Assembly (NCBI GenBank): GCA_028703945.1
Contig: JAQVLW010000015.1
Span: 1 to 39,930 of the forward strand
Direction: 5' to 3'
Length of the DNA: 39,930 nt
Origin: Aliarcobacter sp.
GTDB lineage: Bacteria > Campylobacterota > Campylobacteria > Campylobacterales > Arcobacteraceae
Below, piece by piece: positions 1 through 7,566 of this stretch. The first letter of the stretch is position 1; each line of letters opens with the position of its first letter. The notes under the pieces were generated by a model. It was given only the letters and a program-made list of their open reading frames with translations, was not told where the DNA came from and ran no database searches. The position numbers and the translations under genes are program-made.

Positions 1-1061
1 TCTTTAATTAATGGCTCTAAAATTTTATATTGTAAAAGGGAAGTATCTTGAAACTCATCCATCAAAATATGTGAAAAAGAAGAATCCAATCTAAAATATA
101 AAAAGTCTTTGTCAATTTTTGTAGATAGTAATTCATAAACTAAATTTGAAATATCATTAAATTCCAAATAGTTTTTGTTTTTGTTAAAAGTAAATTTAAA
201 CTCTTTAAACATCAAATATAGTTCAAATAATTTACTCAAACTATATCCAGCTCTTAATTTATAATAAATTGCAATTTCATCTTTAAGATTAGAAAAATGA
301 TTTTCCAAAATATCATTTGAACATTTTTTAAAATATGAATAATCAGCTAAAGTCTCTTTTTCAAGCCAAGTTCTTCCAAATAATTCATCAAAAGTTTCAA
401 AATCGACAGCTTTAATTGCACTAGCACTTGCACCACTGCAATTTAAAATTTGCTCTTTTATTTTAAAAGCAAACTCTAAACCATTACTTTTTTGTAAATC
501 AATAAGTTTTGCATCAATATTTAGAATATCAACTGTTTCATTTTTTTCAAGTAGATTTTTGAATAGTTCAAAAATTGAGTTAAATTTCTTTTTTTCATAG
601 TGAGAAAAATCAATCAAAGTTTCAAATTGCGTTGCATTTAATGATTGTAAAAATTTCATACTTAAAGCTTCGATATCATCAACTTTTATCTCAAAATCAT
701 CTGATATTCCAATATATCCACAAAATTCACGCAAGATTTTATTTATAAATTTATCAATAGTAAAAATAGATAAAGTTGCATTTGAAAATGATTTAACTAA
801 AAAACTTTTTTTTCCAAGAATATCTTGTTTTGTTAAACCAGATTGTTTTTCAATTGCACTTAAATATGCTTCATCATCACCTAAAGTTAATAGAGTTTTA
901 TAAATTCTTTCACTCATTTCATTTGCAGCTTTATTTGTAAATGTAAGTGTTAATATTTCATTTGGTTTTGCACCAAGCAACATTAGTGTTATATATCGAA
1001 CAGTTAGGGCAAAAGTCTTTCCACTTCCTGCACTGGCTTTTAGGGCTAAGTATTTTTTCAT
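1..1061 (-). CDS. RecB/AddA-like UvrD-family helicase, N-terminal part (runs off left edge)
   Basis: Reading the minus strand from an ATG at 1061 gives 353 open codons to the window edge. The protein begins MKKYLALKASAGSGKTFALT, with a Walker A motif (SAGSGKT, residues 10-16). LTLTFTNKAANEMSER follows, the helicase Ia region of UvrD-like enzymes, and a Walker B/DExx box (MDEFQDTS) lies near residues 334-341. This is the start of a superfamily 1A helicase of the RecB/AddA type, which unwinds DNA ends for double-strand-break repair. The accessory domains and any nuclease domain are outside the window, so AddA, RecB or a stand-alone helicase cannot be separated. It is divergent from argB. The start has only a weak Shine-Dalgarno (AGG very close to the ATG). 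Confidence 0.88.
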   Translation of the reverse strand, partial: MKKYLALKASAGSGKTFALTVRYITLMLLGAKPNEILTLTFTNKAANEMSERIYKTLLTLGDDEAYLSAIEKQSGLTKQDILGKKSFLVKSFSNATLSIFTIDKFINKILREFCGYIGISDDFEIKVDDIEALSMKFLQSLNATQFETLIDFSHYEKKKFNSIFELFKNLLEKNETVDILNIDAKLIDLQKSNGLEFAFKIKEQILNCSGASASAIKAVDFETFDELFGRTWLEKETLADYSYFKKCSNDILENHFSNLKDEIAIYYKLRAGYSLSKLFELYLMFKEFKFTFNKNKNYLEFNDISNLVYELLSTKIDKDFLYFRLDSSFSHILMDEFQDTSLLQYKILEPLIK

Positions 1062-1104
1062 GGCCTAATGATACTAAATTTTTTATTAATAAGATTCTTT
1101 TAGA

Positions 1105-1110
1105 TATAAT
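1105..1110 (+). promoter_or_regulatory. -10 box for argB-thrC
   Basis: TATAAT preceded by TAGA, 32 bases before the argB ATG. The upstream stretch is T-rich with no clear -35, as is usual for Campylobacterota sigma70 promoters. An aggatt Shine-Dalgarno follows at 1130-1135. Confidence 0.6.
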
Positions 1111-1141
1111 CAGTACTCAAAAATCACTTAGGATTATAAAT

Positions 1142-2041
1142 ATGCAAAATAAACATCAAAAAGTACAAACTCTACTTGATGCGATTCCATATATTAAAAA
1201 ATTTTTCGGGAAAGTTATTGTTATTAAATACGGGGGTTCTGCTCAAACAAGCCCTGATTTAAAAGAAAAGTTTGCTCAAGATATTGTTTTTCTTTCACTT
1301 TTAGGAATCAAACCTGTTATTGTTCATGGAGGAGGAGCTAGAATTACTGAATTATTAACTAAATTAGAAATTCCTTCACACTTTGTTGATGGACATAGAG
1401 TTACTTGTGAAGAGAGCATGAGAGTTGTTGAAATGGTTTTAAGTGGTGAGATCAATAAAAATATTACATCTTTACTAAATCATCATGGAGCTAAAGCTAT
1501 TGGAATTTCAGGAAAAGATTCTGCTTTAATCAATGCTGTTCCAAAAGATGGTGGAAGATTTGGTTATACAGGTGAAATTACAAAAGTAAATGGAAGTATG
1601 ATAAATAATCTTATCAAAGAAGGTTTCATTCCTGTAATTGCTCCTATTGCAGATAGTGCAGAACCAAATCATCCAGGATTTAATATAAATGCAGACGTTG
1701 CAGCTTGTGAAATTGCAGCAGCAGTTGGAGCGCAAAAAGTTCTATTTTTAACTGACACTATTGGTGTTTTAGATAAAGAGGGAAAATTAATTCAAACTTT
1801 AGATAAAGAGAGTGTTGAAAACTATAAAAAAGATGGAACAATAGCCGGGGGAATGATACCAAAAGTTGATTCTTGCATAGATGCAATACACAATGGTGTA
1901 AATAAAGCTCACATTATTGATGGAAGAGTTGAACACTCAATCTTACTTGAATTATTTACAAGTGATGGAATTGGAACTCAATTTATAAGAAAAGATAACC
2001 CAAATAATGGGATTGATTTAGAAAAACTATTAGAAAATTAA
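1142..2041 (+). CDS. argB: Acetylglutamate kinase
   Basis: ArgB phosphorylates N-acetyl-L-glutamate with ATP, the second step of arginine synthesis, in the cytoplasm. The 299-residue protein has the amino-acid kinase signatures VIKYGGSA near the N-terminus, VIVHGGGARI, GFNINADVAA, a nucleotide-binding segment LFLTDTIGVL and IAGGMIPK. The extra N-terminal helix (MQNKHQKVQTLLDAIPYI) is the type seen in hexameric, arginine-inhibited enzymes, so feedback inhibition is plausible (inference). The frame is open upstream to 947, but that part overlaps the divergent helicase start and looks nothing like ArgB. The ATG at 1142 has a Shine-Dalgarno and a -10 box at the right distances. thrC follows 8 bases later, so the two are probably co-transcribed. 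Confidence 0.97.
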   Translation: MQNKHQKVQTLLDAIPYIKKFFGKVIVIKYGGSAQTSPDLKEKFAQDIVFLSLLGIKPVIVHGGGARITELLTKLEIPSHFVDGHRVTCEESMRVVEMVLSGEINKNITSLLNHHGAKAIGISGKDSALINAVPKDGGRFGYTGEITKVNGSMINNLIKEGFIPVIAPIADSAEPNHPGFNINADVAACEIAAAVGAQKVLFLTDTIGVLDKEGKLIQTLDKESVENYKKDGTIAGGMIPKVDSCIDAIHNGVNKAHIIDGRVEHSILLELFTSDGIGTQFIRKDNPNNGIDLEKLLEN

Positions 2042-2049
2042 GGAATATT

Positions 2050-3531
2050 ATGAATTTTATTGAAACAAGAGGAAATGACGGTATAAAACCAATTGAAGTA
2101 CCATTTAGTGAAGCAATACTAAATCCAAGTACTTCATTTGGTGGATTATATGTACCAAAAAGTTTGCCAAAATTAGAAGAAAACTTTATTTTAAATCACA
2201 TTAAATCTTCTTATAAAGAACTTGCCTTTGATATATTAAAAGCTTTTGAAATTGATATTGAAGAATCTGAAATAAATAAAGCATTAGCTTTATATGATAA
2301 TTTTGATGATGCTTCAAATCCTTGTCCAGTGGTAAAGATAAAAGATGATTTATTTGTACATGAACAATATCATGGTCCAACTCGTGCTTTTAAAGATATG
2401 GCGTTACAACCTTTTGGTTCAATTCTTTCTTCAATTGCAAAAAAAAGAAATGAGAAATATTTAATCCTAGCTGCTACAAGTGGAGACACGGGACCGGCTG
2501 CTTTAAATACTTTTAGAAATAAAGAAAATATTCAAGTGGTTTGTTTATATCCAGATGGTGGGACTAGTGATGTTCAAAGACTTCAAATGGTTTGCGAAGA
2601 TGGAAAAAACTTAAAAGTTTTAGGAATAAAAGGAAATTTTGACGATGCACAAAATGCTCTAAAAAAACTTTTAGCTTCAAAAACTTTTAAAGAAGAATTA
2701 GAAAAAGATAATATTAAACTAAGTGCTGCAAATTCAGTAAACTTTGGAAGAATTATTTTCCAAATAATTTATCATTTTTGGTCATACATTCAACTTTTAA
2801 AACAAAAAGAGATTACAAATGGTGAGAAAATATATCTAGTTGTGCCATCTGGAAATTTTGGAAATGTATTGGGTGGATTTTACGCACTTCAAATGGGAGT
2901 TCCAATTGAAAAATTATTGGTTGCTTCAAATGAAAATAATATTTTAACTCAATGGATTAATACAGGAGTTTACGATATTAGAGGAAAAGAGTTAAAACTC
3001 ACACTTTCTCCTGCAATGGATATTTTAAAATCATCTAACATCGAAAGAGTTATCTTTTCTTTATTTGGTGCAAATAGAACAAAAGAGTTAATGGAAGATT
3101 TAAATAACAATAATATCTTTAAAATGAGTGAAAAAGAAACGGAAGAACTCCAAAAATATTTCTCAGCAATTAATTCAGATGACACTTTTGGTACTACTAC
3201 AATTAAAGAATTTTTAGATAATGGATACTTAATGGATCCGCATACAGCAACTTGCATTAAAGCATATAAAGAATTAAAAGAAAAACCATTAAAAACAGTT
3301 ATTTATTCTACTGCAGAATGGACAAAATTTTCACCAACTGTTTTAAATGCCTTAAACCAAAATGATGAAAAATATACTGACAAAGAAGCATTAGAAGAAA
3401 TTTCTTCAAAATATAATGTAACTCTACATGATAGTATAAAAGAGTTATTTTATATGAAAATAAATCACTCTTTAGTTATTGATAAAGAAAATATTGAACA
3501 AGAAATCGTAAAATTTATTAGAGAATCATAA
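2050..3531 (+). CDS. thrC: Threonine synthase
   Basis: ThrC converts O-phosphohomoserine to threonine using pyridoxal phosphate. At 493 residues it fits the longer (type 2) threonine synthases. The PLP-lysine motif is visible as GPTRAFKDMAL, and the phosphate-cradle and serine-rich segments follow (AATSGDTGPAAL, VPSGNFGNVLGGFYA). Its substrate-producing partner thrB is in the window but in a separate minus-strand operon (29000-29881). The ATG has an aagga Shine-Dalgarno that overlaps the argB stop. A perfect hairpin sits on the stop codon. Confidence 0.97.
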   Translation: MNFIETRGNDGIKPIEVPFSEAILNPSTSFGGLYVPKSLPKLEENFILNHIKSSYKELAFDILKAFEIDIEESEINKALALYDNFDDASNPCPVVKIKDDLFVHEQYHGPTRAFKDMALQPFGSILSSIAKKRNEKYLILAATSGDTGPAALNTFRNKENIQVVCLYPDGGTSDVQRLQMVCEDGKNLKVLGIKGNFDDAQNALKKLLASKTFKEELEKDNIKLSAANSVNFGRIIFQIIYHFWSYIQLLKQKEITNGEKIYLVVPSGNFGNVLGGFYALQMGVPIEKLLVASNENNILTQWINTGVYDIRGKELKLTLSPAMDILKSSNIERVIFSLFGANRTKELMEDLNNNNIFKMSEKETEELQKYFSAINSDDTFGTTTIKEFLDNGYLMDPHTATCIKAYKELKEKPLKTVIYSTAEWTKFSPTVLNALNQNDEKYTDKEALEEISSKYNVTLHDSIKELFYMKINHSLVIDKENIEQEIVKFIRES

Positions 3532-3541
3532 GATTCTCTAA
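3518..3541 (+). terminator. Hairpin at thrC stop, possible terminator
   Basis: Ten-base perfect inverted repeat (TTAGAGAATC / GATTCTCTAA) with a four-base loop that contains the thrC TAA. The following bases are A/T-mixed rather than a clean T run, so termination strength is uncertain. Confidence 0.5.
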
Positions 3542-3623
3542 TAATAATTTTATTAAAATATTAAAACTATATAAAAAATATACACTGTGTAATAAATTCA
3601 CAGCAACTCTCTCAAAACATCAT

Positions 3624-3643
3624 TTAACTGACATAAGTCAATT
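3624..3643 (+). promoter_or_regulatory. FNR/CRP-type dyad upstream of petABC
   Basis: TTAACTGACATAAGTCAATT contains the inverted half-sites TGAC and GTCA around ATAA, with near-symmetric flanks (AACTGAC / GTCAATT). Its centre (about 3634.5) lies roughly 41.5 bases before the start point predicted from the -10 box at 3664. That is the classic position for an activator of the CRP/FNR family. Regulator identity is not known from sequence. Confidence 0.45.
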
Positions 3644-3663
3644 CATTTTAAGTAATTTCGTAC

Positions 3664-3669
3664 TATAAT
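3664..3669 (+). promoter_or_regulatory. -10 box for petABC
   Basis: TATAAT in the context gTACTATAATcatc, 36 bases before the petA ATG, followed by an aaaaggaag Shine-Dalgarno at about 3691-3698. The predicted start point is near 3676. Confidence 0.65.
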
Positions 3670-3704
3670 CATCGAATTCTAAATTAAAAAAAAGGAAGCC
3701 AAAT

Positions 3705-4205
3705 ATGTCTAAAGAAATAAATAGACGAGATTTTATTGGTTACTCGTTTGCTGCAGTTGCTGCAGTGGGTGGTGCTGCTTCGCTCGTTGGTATGAAACAA
3801 GCTTGGGATCCACTTCCAAGTGTACTTGCTGGTGGATTTACTGAAATCGAATTATCTGCTATCAAAGCTGGTGAGCCAGAAACTTTTACATGGAGAGGAA
3901 AACCAATATTTGTATTGAAAAAAACTCCAGAGATGGAAGCTAGTACTAGAGACTTAGTAGTAGGTGCGGATAGATTCACCGTTGCTATTGGTCTTTGTAC
4001 ACACTTAGGTTGTATTCCAGCATGGAAAAAAGATAAATGGAAATGTGCATGTCATGGAGGGGAATTTAACCCAAGTGGTAAACAAGTTTTTGGACCACCA
4101 CCAAGACCACTTGATTTACCAGCATTTAGTGTAAAAGGTACTGCTATCACTTTAGGTGAAGAAGGTCCTGAATACAAAACAATCGCTGCTGCGATGAAAG
4201 CATAA
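3705..4205 (+). CDS. petA: Ubiquinol-cytochrome c reductase, Rieske iron-sulfur subunit
   Basis: Rieske subunit of the cytochrome bc1 complex; it takes an electron from quinol and passes it to cytochrome c. The 166-residue protein has both Rieske boxes: CTHLGC (98-103) and CACHGG (114-119). This gives predicted 2Fe-2S ligands C98, H100, C114 and H117 and a C103-C116 disulfide. The N-terminus has a twin-arginine signal anchor (NRRDFIGYSFAAVAAVGG), as expected for a Rieske protein exported folded by Tat and kept as a membrane anchor. petB begins 11 bases downstream with its own Shine-Dalgarno (aaggag). First gene of a three-gene operon. Confidence 0.97.
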   Translation: MSKEINRRDFIGYSFAAVAAVGGAASLVGMKQAWDPLPSVLAGGFTEIELSAIKAGEPETFTWRGKPIFVLKKTPEMEASTRDLVVGADRFTVAIGLCTHLGCIPAWKKDKWKCACHGGEFNPSGKQVFGPPPRPLDLPAFSVKGTAITLGEEGPEYKTIAAAMKA

Positions 4206-4216
4206 GGAGTTAATTA

Positions 4217-5467
4217 ATGGCAAAATTTGAAAAATCTAACTCTGTTGGTGAGTGGTTAGACCAAAGATTAAATCTAACTACTTTCAACAAAGTAATGATG
4301 ACTGAATATTGGATTCCAAAAGATATTAACTTCTTATGGGCAATGGGTGTTTTATTAGCTACAACATTTGGTATTTTAATCATTTCTGGAATCTTCTTAA
4401 TGATGTATTACAAACCAGATATTAACTTAGCATTTGATTCTGTTAACTATACAATTATGCAAGAAGTTGCATTTGGTTGGCTATTTAGACATATTCATGG
4501 TGTTGCTGCTTCAGTAGTTTTCTTAATTATTTATATACACATGTTTACAGGAATTTATTATGGTTCTTACAAACAAGGTAGAGAAATGATTTGGATTTCT
4601 GGTATGTTATTATTCATGACATTCAGTGCTGCTGGATTCTCTGGATATATGTTACCTTGGGGACAAATGTCTTACTGGGCTGCGATGGTTATTACAAATT
4701 TATTTGGTGGAGTTCCTGTTATTGGAGATGCACTAGTAGTTTGGATTAGAGGAGATTTTAACGTTGCTGACGCTACATTAACAAGATTCTTTATGTTACA
4801 TGTATTCTTATTACCAATTACAATTATGGGAATTATTGGTTTACACTTCTATACTCTTAGAATTCCTCACGTAAATAATCAAAATTCTGATGAATTTGAT
4901 TTTGATACTGAAGCTGAAAAATATTTAGCTGGAAATAAAAAAGAGTCAAAAGTTATTCCTTTCTGGCCTGTATTTATTTCTAAAGATTTAGCAGTGCTTG
5001 GTGTATTCTTAATTTTCTATTTCTACTTAGTATTCTTCCATTATGATTTTGCTATGGACCCTGTAAACTTTGATCCTGCAAATAATATGGTAACACCTGC
5101 ACATATTTACCCTGAGTGGTATTTCTTATGGTCATACGAAGTGTTAAGAGGATTCTTCTTTGATATTGCTGGATTTAAAGCATTTAATATTGGATTAATT
5201 GCCTTTGCATTCGCAAATGTTATTTTCTTATTATTACCTTGGTTAGATAGAGATCCTAAAATTTTACCAGCTCATAGAAGACCTGTTTTCTTTGTATGGT
5301 TCTGGATTTTAATGATTGACTTAATTGTATTAACTGTTTATGGTAAATTACCACCAACAGGTGCTAATGCATGGGTTGGATTCTTTGCAGCTGTTTCATT
5401 TATATTATTATTTATTATACTTCCAATTGTTACTAAAATTGATGCTAAGAAAAGGGGATCACTATGA
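4217..5467 (+). CDS. petB: Ubiquinol-cytochrome c reductase, cytochrome b subunit
   Basis: Integral-membrane cytochrome b of the bc1 complex, 416 residues, with about eight or nine hydrophobic helices. Haem ligands are predicted as H94/H108 (RHIHG and YIHMF) and H195/H210 (MLHVF and GLHFY). The quinol-oxidation-site motif PEWY is present (HIYPEWYFLWSYEVLRG). The second histidine pair is separated by 14 residues, the spacing of cytochrome b6, rather than 13 as in mitochondrial cytochrome b. It is a full-length fused cytochrome b, not split into b6 and subunit IV. Its stop overlaps the petC start (ATGA), suggesting translational coupling. Confidence 0.97.
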   Translation: MAKFEKSNSVGEWLDQRLNLTTFNKVMMTEYWIPKDINFLWAMGVLLATTFGILIISGIFLMMYYKPDINLAFDSVNYTIMQEVAFGWLFRHIHGVAASVVFLIIYIHMFTGIYYGSYKQGREMIWISGMLLFMTFSAAGFSGYMLPWGQMSYWAAMVITNLFGGVPVIGDALVVWIRGDFNVADATLTRFFMLHVFLLPITIMGIIGLHFYTLRIPHVNNQNSDEFDFDTEAEKYLAGNKKESKVIPFWPVFISKDLAVLGVFLIFYFYLVFFHYDFAMDPVNFDPANNMVTPAHIYPEWYFLWSYEVLRGFFFDIAGFKAFNIGLIAFAFANVIFLLLPWLDRDPKILPAHRRPVFFVWFWILMIDLIVLTVYGKLPPTGANAWVGFFAAVSFILLFIILPIVTKIDAKKRGSL

Positions 5468-6348
5468 GAGAATTAAAAATATTAGCAGTAGTAGTTGCTT
5501 TAACGCTAATTACATACTGGGGAGTTGAGCCATTTGCTCACTCTCAAATGCACCCTCATGTTGCTCCTGCTGATTTTACATTTTCTGATGTTCAAGAAGA
5601 TATAAAAGATATTAAAGCATTACAAGGTGATGCAGCAAATGGTGAAACTTTAGTTACATCAAACTGTACAGCTTGTCACTCAATTGTGGTAAAAGGTTTC
5701 CCAGCAGTTATGGATAATGCAAGTTCTGCTGCTGCTTATGGAGTAACTCCTCCTGATTTAAGTAGTGCAGGAAAACTTTATAATGCAGATTATTTAGCTG
5801 CATTTATCAAAAATCCTGCTAAAGCTTCAAAAGTTTCTCATAAATTTGTAGAAGGTAGAGTTCATCCAATGCCTGCTTATGATTGGATGCAACCACAAGA
5901 AGTAGCTGATATGGTTGCTTTCTTAAAATCAATTGCACCAAAAGAGATGACTAATAAAGAAGTTTTCAGTGATGCTTGTCAAAGATGTCACTCAATTAAA
6001 TATGCTGATATGAAAGCTGGAACAATGGCTGCATTTACACCAAATGCTGACATTAAACACTATATGGGTAAATTGCCACCTGACTTATCTCAATTTATTA
6101 GATCAAGAGGTCATGAGTATTTAGAAACATTTGTTAATGATCCTGAAAAAAATCTTGAAGGTACTGCGATGCCTAGAGTTGGATTAAATAAAGAAGCTCA
6201 AAAACAAGTTATTTCATATTTAGAAGATATTGGTGATTCTAAAAAATCTCAAAGAGAAGAATTAGGACCTAAATTCTTAATCTATCTTGTTATCTTTGCA
6301 ATCTTCGGATTCTTATGGAAAGCAAGTAAATGGAGAGATGTTCACTAA
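5464..6348 (+). CDS. petC: Di-heme cytochrome c subunit of the bc1 complex
   Basis: Takes the place of cytochrome c1. The 294-residue protein has an N-terminal hydrophobic segment (LAVVVALTLITYWG), two haem c sites, CTACH (68-72) and CQRCH (172-176), and a C-terminal membrane helix (about 271-288) that anchors it on the periplasmic side. Two haem domains instead of the single-haem c1 are characteristic of Campylobacterota bc1 complexes and resemble cytochrome c4. It starts inside the petB stop with a strong aagggg Shine-Dalgarno. A strong terminator follows, closing the operon. Confidence 0.94.
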   Translation: MRELKILAVVVALTLITYWGVEPFAHSQMHPHVAPADFTFSDVQEDIKDIKALQGDAANGETLVTSNCTACHSIVVKGFPAVMDNASSAAAYGVTPPDLSSAGKLYNADYLAAFIKNPAKASKVSHKFVEGRVHPMPAYDWMQPQEVADMVAFLKSIAPKEMTNKEVFSDACQRCHSIKYADMKAGTMAAFTPNADIKHYMGKLPPDLSQFIRSRGHEYLETFVNDPEKNLEGTAMPRVGLNKEAQKQVISYLEDIGDSKKSQREELGPKFLIYLVIFAIFGFLWKASKWRDVH

Positions 6349-6377
6349 GAACATTTCTTTATAATTAGAAAAAAAAG

Positions 6378-6409
6378 AAAGGGTAAACTTCAAAGTTTAC
6401 CCTTTTTTT
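6378..6409 (+). terminator. Bidirectional terminator between petC and rsmE
   Basis: Stem AAAGGGTAAACT / AGTTTACCCTTT with a four-base loop, followed by a run of seven T. On the minus strand the left flank (aaaaaaaagaaa) provides a T-rich tail, so it can also end the rsmE transcript, whose stop codon lies at 6408-6410. Confidence 0.9.
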
Positions 6410-7079
6410 ATAAAAGTATTTTTGAACTAGCAGATATTATTGCTGTTTCTGAACGAAGTATTAAATTTGAATTAAATCCTACAATAAAATCTTTATTAAA
6501 TTTTTCTCTCTCATTTTTAGAAAAACCACCTTCACAACCAATAACTAAAGTTTTAATTTCATCTTTTTTATCGTCAATACAAATTGTTGAAAAATTTAAA
6601 AAATAAACATCTTCATTTTCTTTTATGAATTGTTCTAAGTTTTTGCAAACTTCAAGTTTTATAATATTTGAACGTCCACATTGAGTTGAAGAATTAATTA
6701 AGATCTTTTCTAATTTTTCAATATTTATTTTGAAATTCTTTTGAGAATAATCAGCATAAATAAATGTAATTTTATCAACTCCAATTTCATTTAGTGAAGT
6801 TATATATTTTTCTATTGTTTTTGGATCAACTACACACCAACCCAGATGTAATTTTTTTTCATTAACTACAATCTTTTCTTCACTTGAAATTAGATTTAAA
6901 ATAGCTTTCTTTTTATCTATATTGTTAATTTTATATAAATAAATATTATTGTCTTTCAAATTCCTAAAATATATCTCATCATCAATTTTATGTCTTCTAG
7001 CTTTTATTAAATAGTTATAAGTTTCATCTTTTATTTCTAAAATAGTTGTTCCACAAAACTCAGAATAAGTATATTGCAT
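6408..7079 (-). CDS. rsmE: 16S rRNA (uracil1498-N3)-methyltransferase
   Basis: RsmE methylates U1498 of 16S rRNA using S-adenosylmethionine and belongs to the SPOUT (knotted) class. The 223-residue protein shows the family signatures QCGRS mid-protein, the SAM-binding knot segment VIGCEGGFSKNERE and the C-terminal LRSETAIISASSKILL. The N-terminal part (about 1-70) matches the PUA-like RNA-binding region. Its ATG overlaps the stop of the upstream membrane-protein gene by one base (TAATG), with an aaagg Shine-Dalgarno, so the pair is probably translated from one message. Confidence 0.9.
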   Translation of the reverse strand: MQYTYSEFCGTTILEIKDETYNYLIKARRHKIDDEIYFRNLKDNNIYLYKINNIDKKKAILNLISSEEKIVVNEKKLHLGWCVVDPKTIEKYITSLNEIGVDKITFIYADYSQKNFKINIEKLEKILINSSTQCGRSNIIKLEVCKNLEQFIKENEDVYFLNFSTICIDDKKDEIKTLVIGCEGGFSKNEREKFNKDFIVGFNSNLILRSETAIISASSKILL

Positions 7080-7483
7080 TAAAATACCTTACTTAAAATA
7101 TAAACAGCAATTATCACTGAAATTTCTATTGTATAAATCTTTTTTGCATAAATATAAAACTCATTTTGTAATTCAATTTGGTCATGCTTTATAACTCTCA
7201 TCTTTTTATATCTTTTTATCTCAATAACCAATAAAAATATAGAAGCTGGAATCATTAAAGCTATTGTAAAACTGAAAGTTTGTGCATAAAAAGCCACAAT
7301 TGTTCCTGTATAAATTACTATTGCATTTGTTAAATGATATAAAGGTGTCAAAAATTTTAATCGTTTTGCTAAAACTATAAACTCTTTTTCTTTTGATACA
7401 GAATATAAATTAAATAACATTATTGCTAGAAAAAAATATATTGTATAAACGTGGGTCTGAACCGCACCGTGCATTAATTCCAT
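7079..7483 (-). CDS. Small integral membrane protein of unknown function
   Basis: I do not recognise this 134-residue protein. It has about four hydrophobic segments (roughly 13-31, 47-66, 70-88 and 115-133), separated by short basic loops such as KRYKKMRVIKHDQIE. A histidine-bearing N-terminus (MHGAVQTHVY) precedes the first helix. It has no signal-peptide cleavage site and no catalytic motif that I can name. It overlaps rsmE by one base and is divergent from moeA, sharing an 83-base promoter region. An alternative start at residue 4 (MHGAVQ) also has a possible Shine-Dalgarno. Function cannot be inferred from its neighbours. Confidence 0.75.
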   Translation of the reverse strand: MELMHGAVQTHVYTIYFFLAIMLFNLYSVSKEKEFIVLAKRLKFLTPLYHLTNAIVIYTGTIVAFYAQTFSFTIALMIPASIFLLVIEIKRYKKMRVIKHDQIELQNEFYIYAKKIYTIEISVIIAVYILSKVF

Positions 7484-7514
7484 TCTTGTTTATCTCACTT
7501 TTAAAAAATTTTGG

Positions 7515-7521
7515 TATTATA
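7515..7521. promoter_or_regulatory. Overlapping divergent -10 boxes (moeA / membrane protein-rsmE)
   Basis: TATTAT on the plus strand (7515-7520, context ttggTATTAT) and TATAAT on the minus strand (7521-7516, context agaTATAATacc) share nearly the same bases. They point to moeA (start 7567) and to the membrane-protein gene (start 7483) respectively. Confidence 0.45.
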
Positions 7522-7566
7522 TCTAACTTGTCATAAGTTTTTATTTTAACTACAAAAAGGAATAAT

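Noticed and set aside
947..1141. In-frame extension of argB upstream to an ATG at 947
   Set aside because: It overlaps the divergent helicase gene, the translated part resembles no ArgB, and the -10 box and Shine-Dalgarno fit the ATG at 1142.
5340..5528. Small reading frame across the petB-petC joint
   Set aside because: It lies in another frame of two clear bc1 genes and has no plausible protein features.
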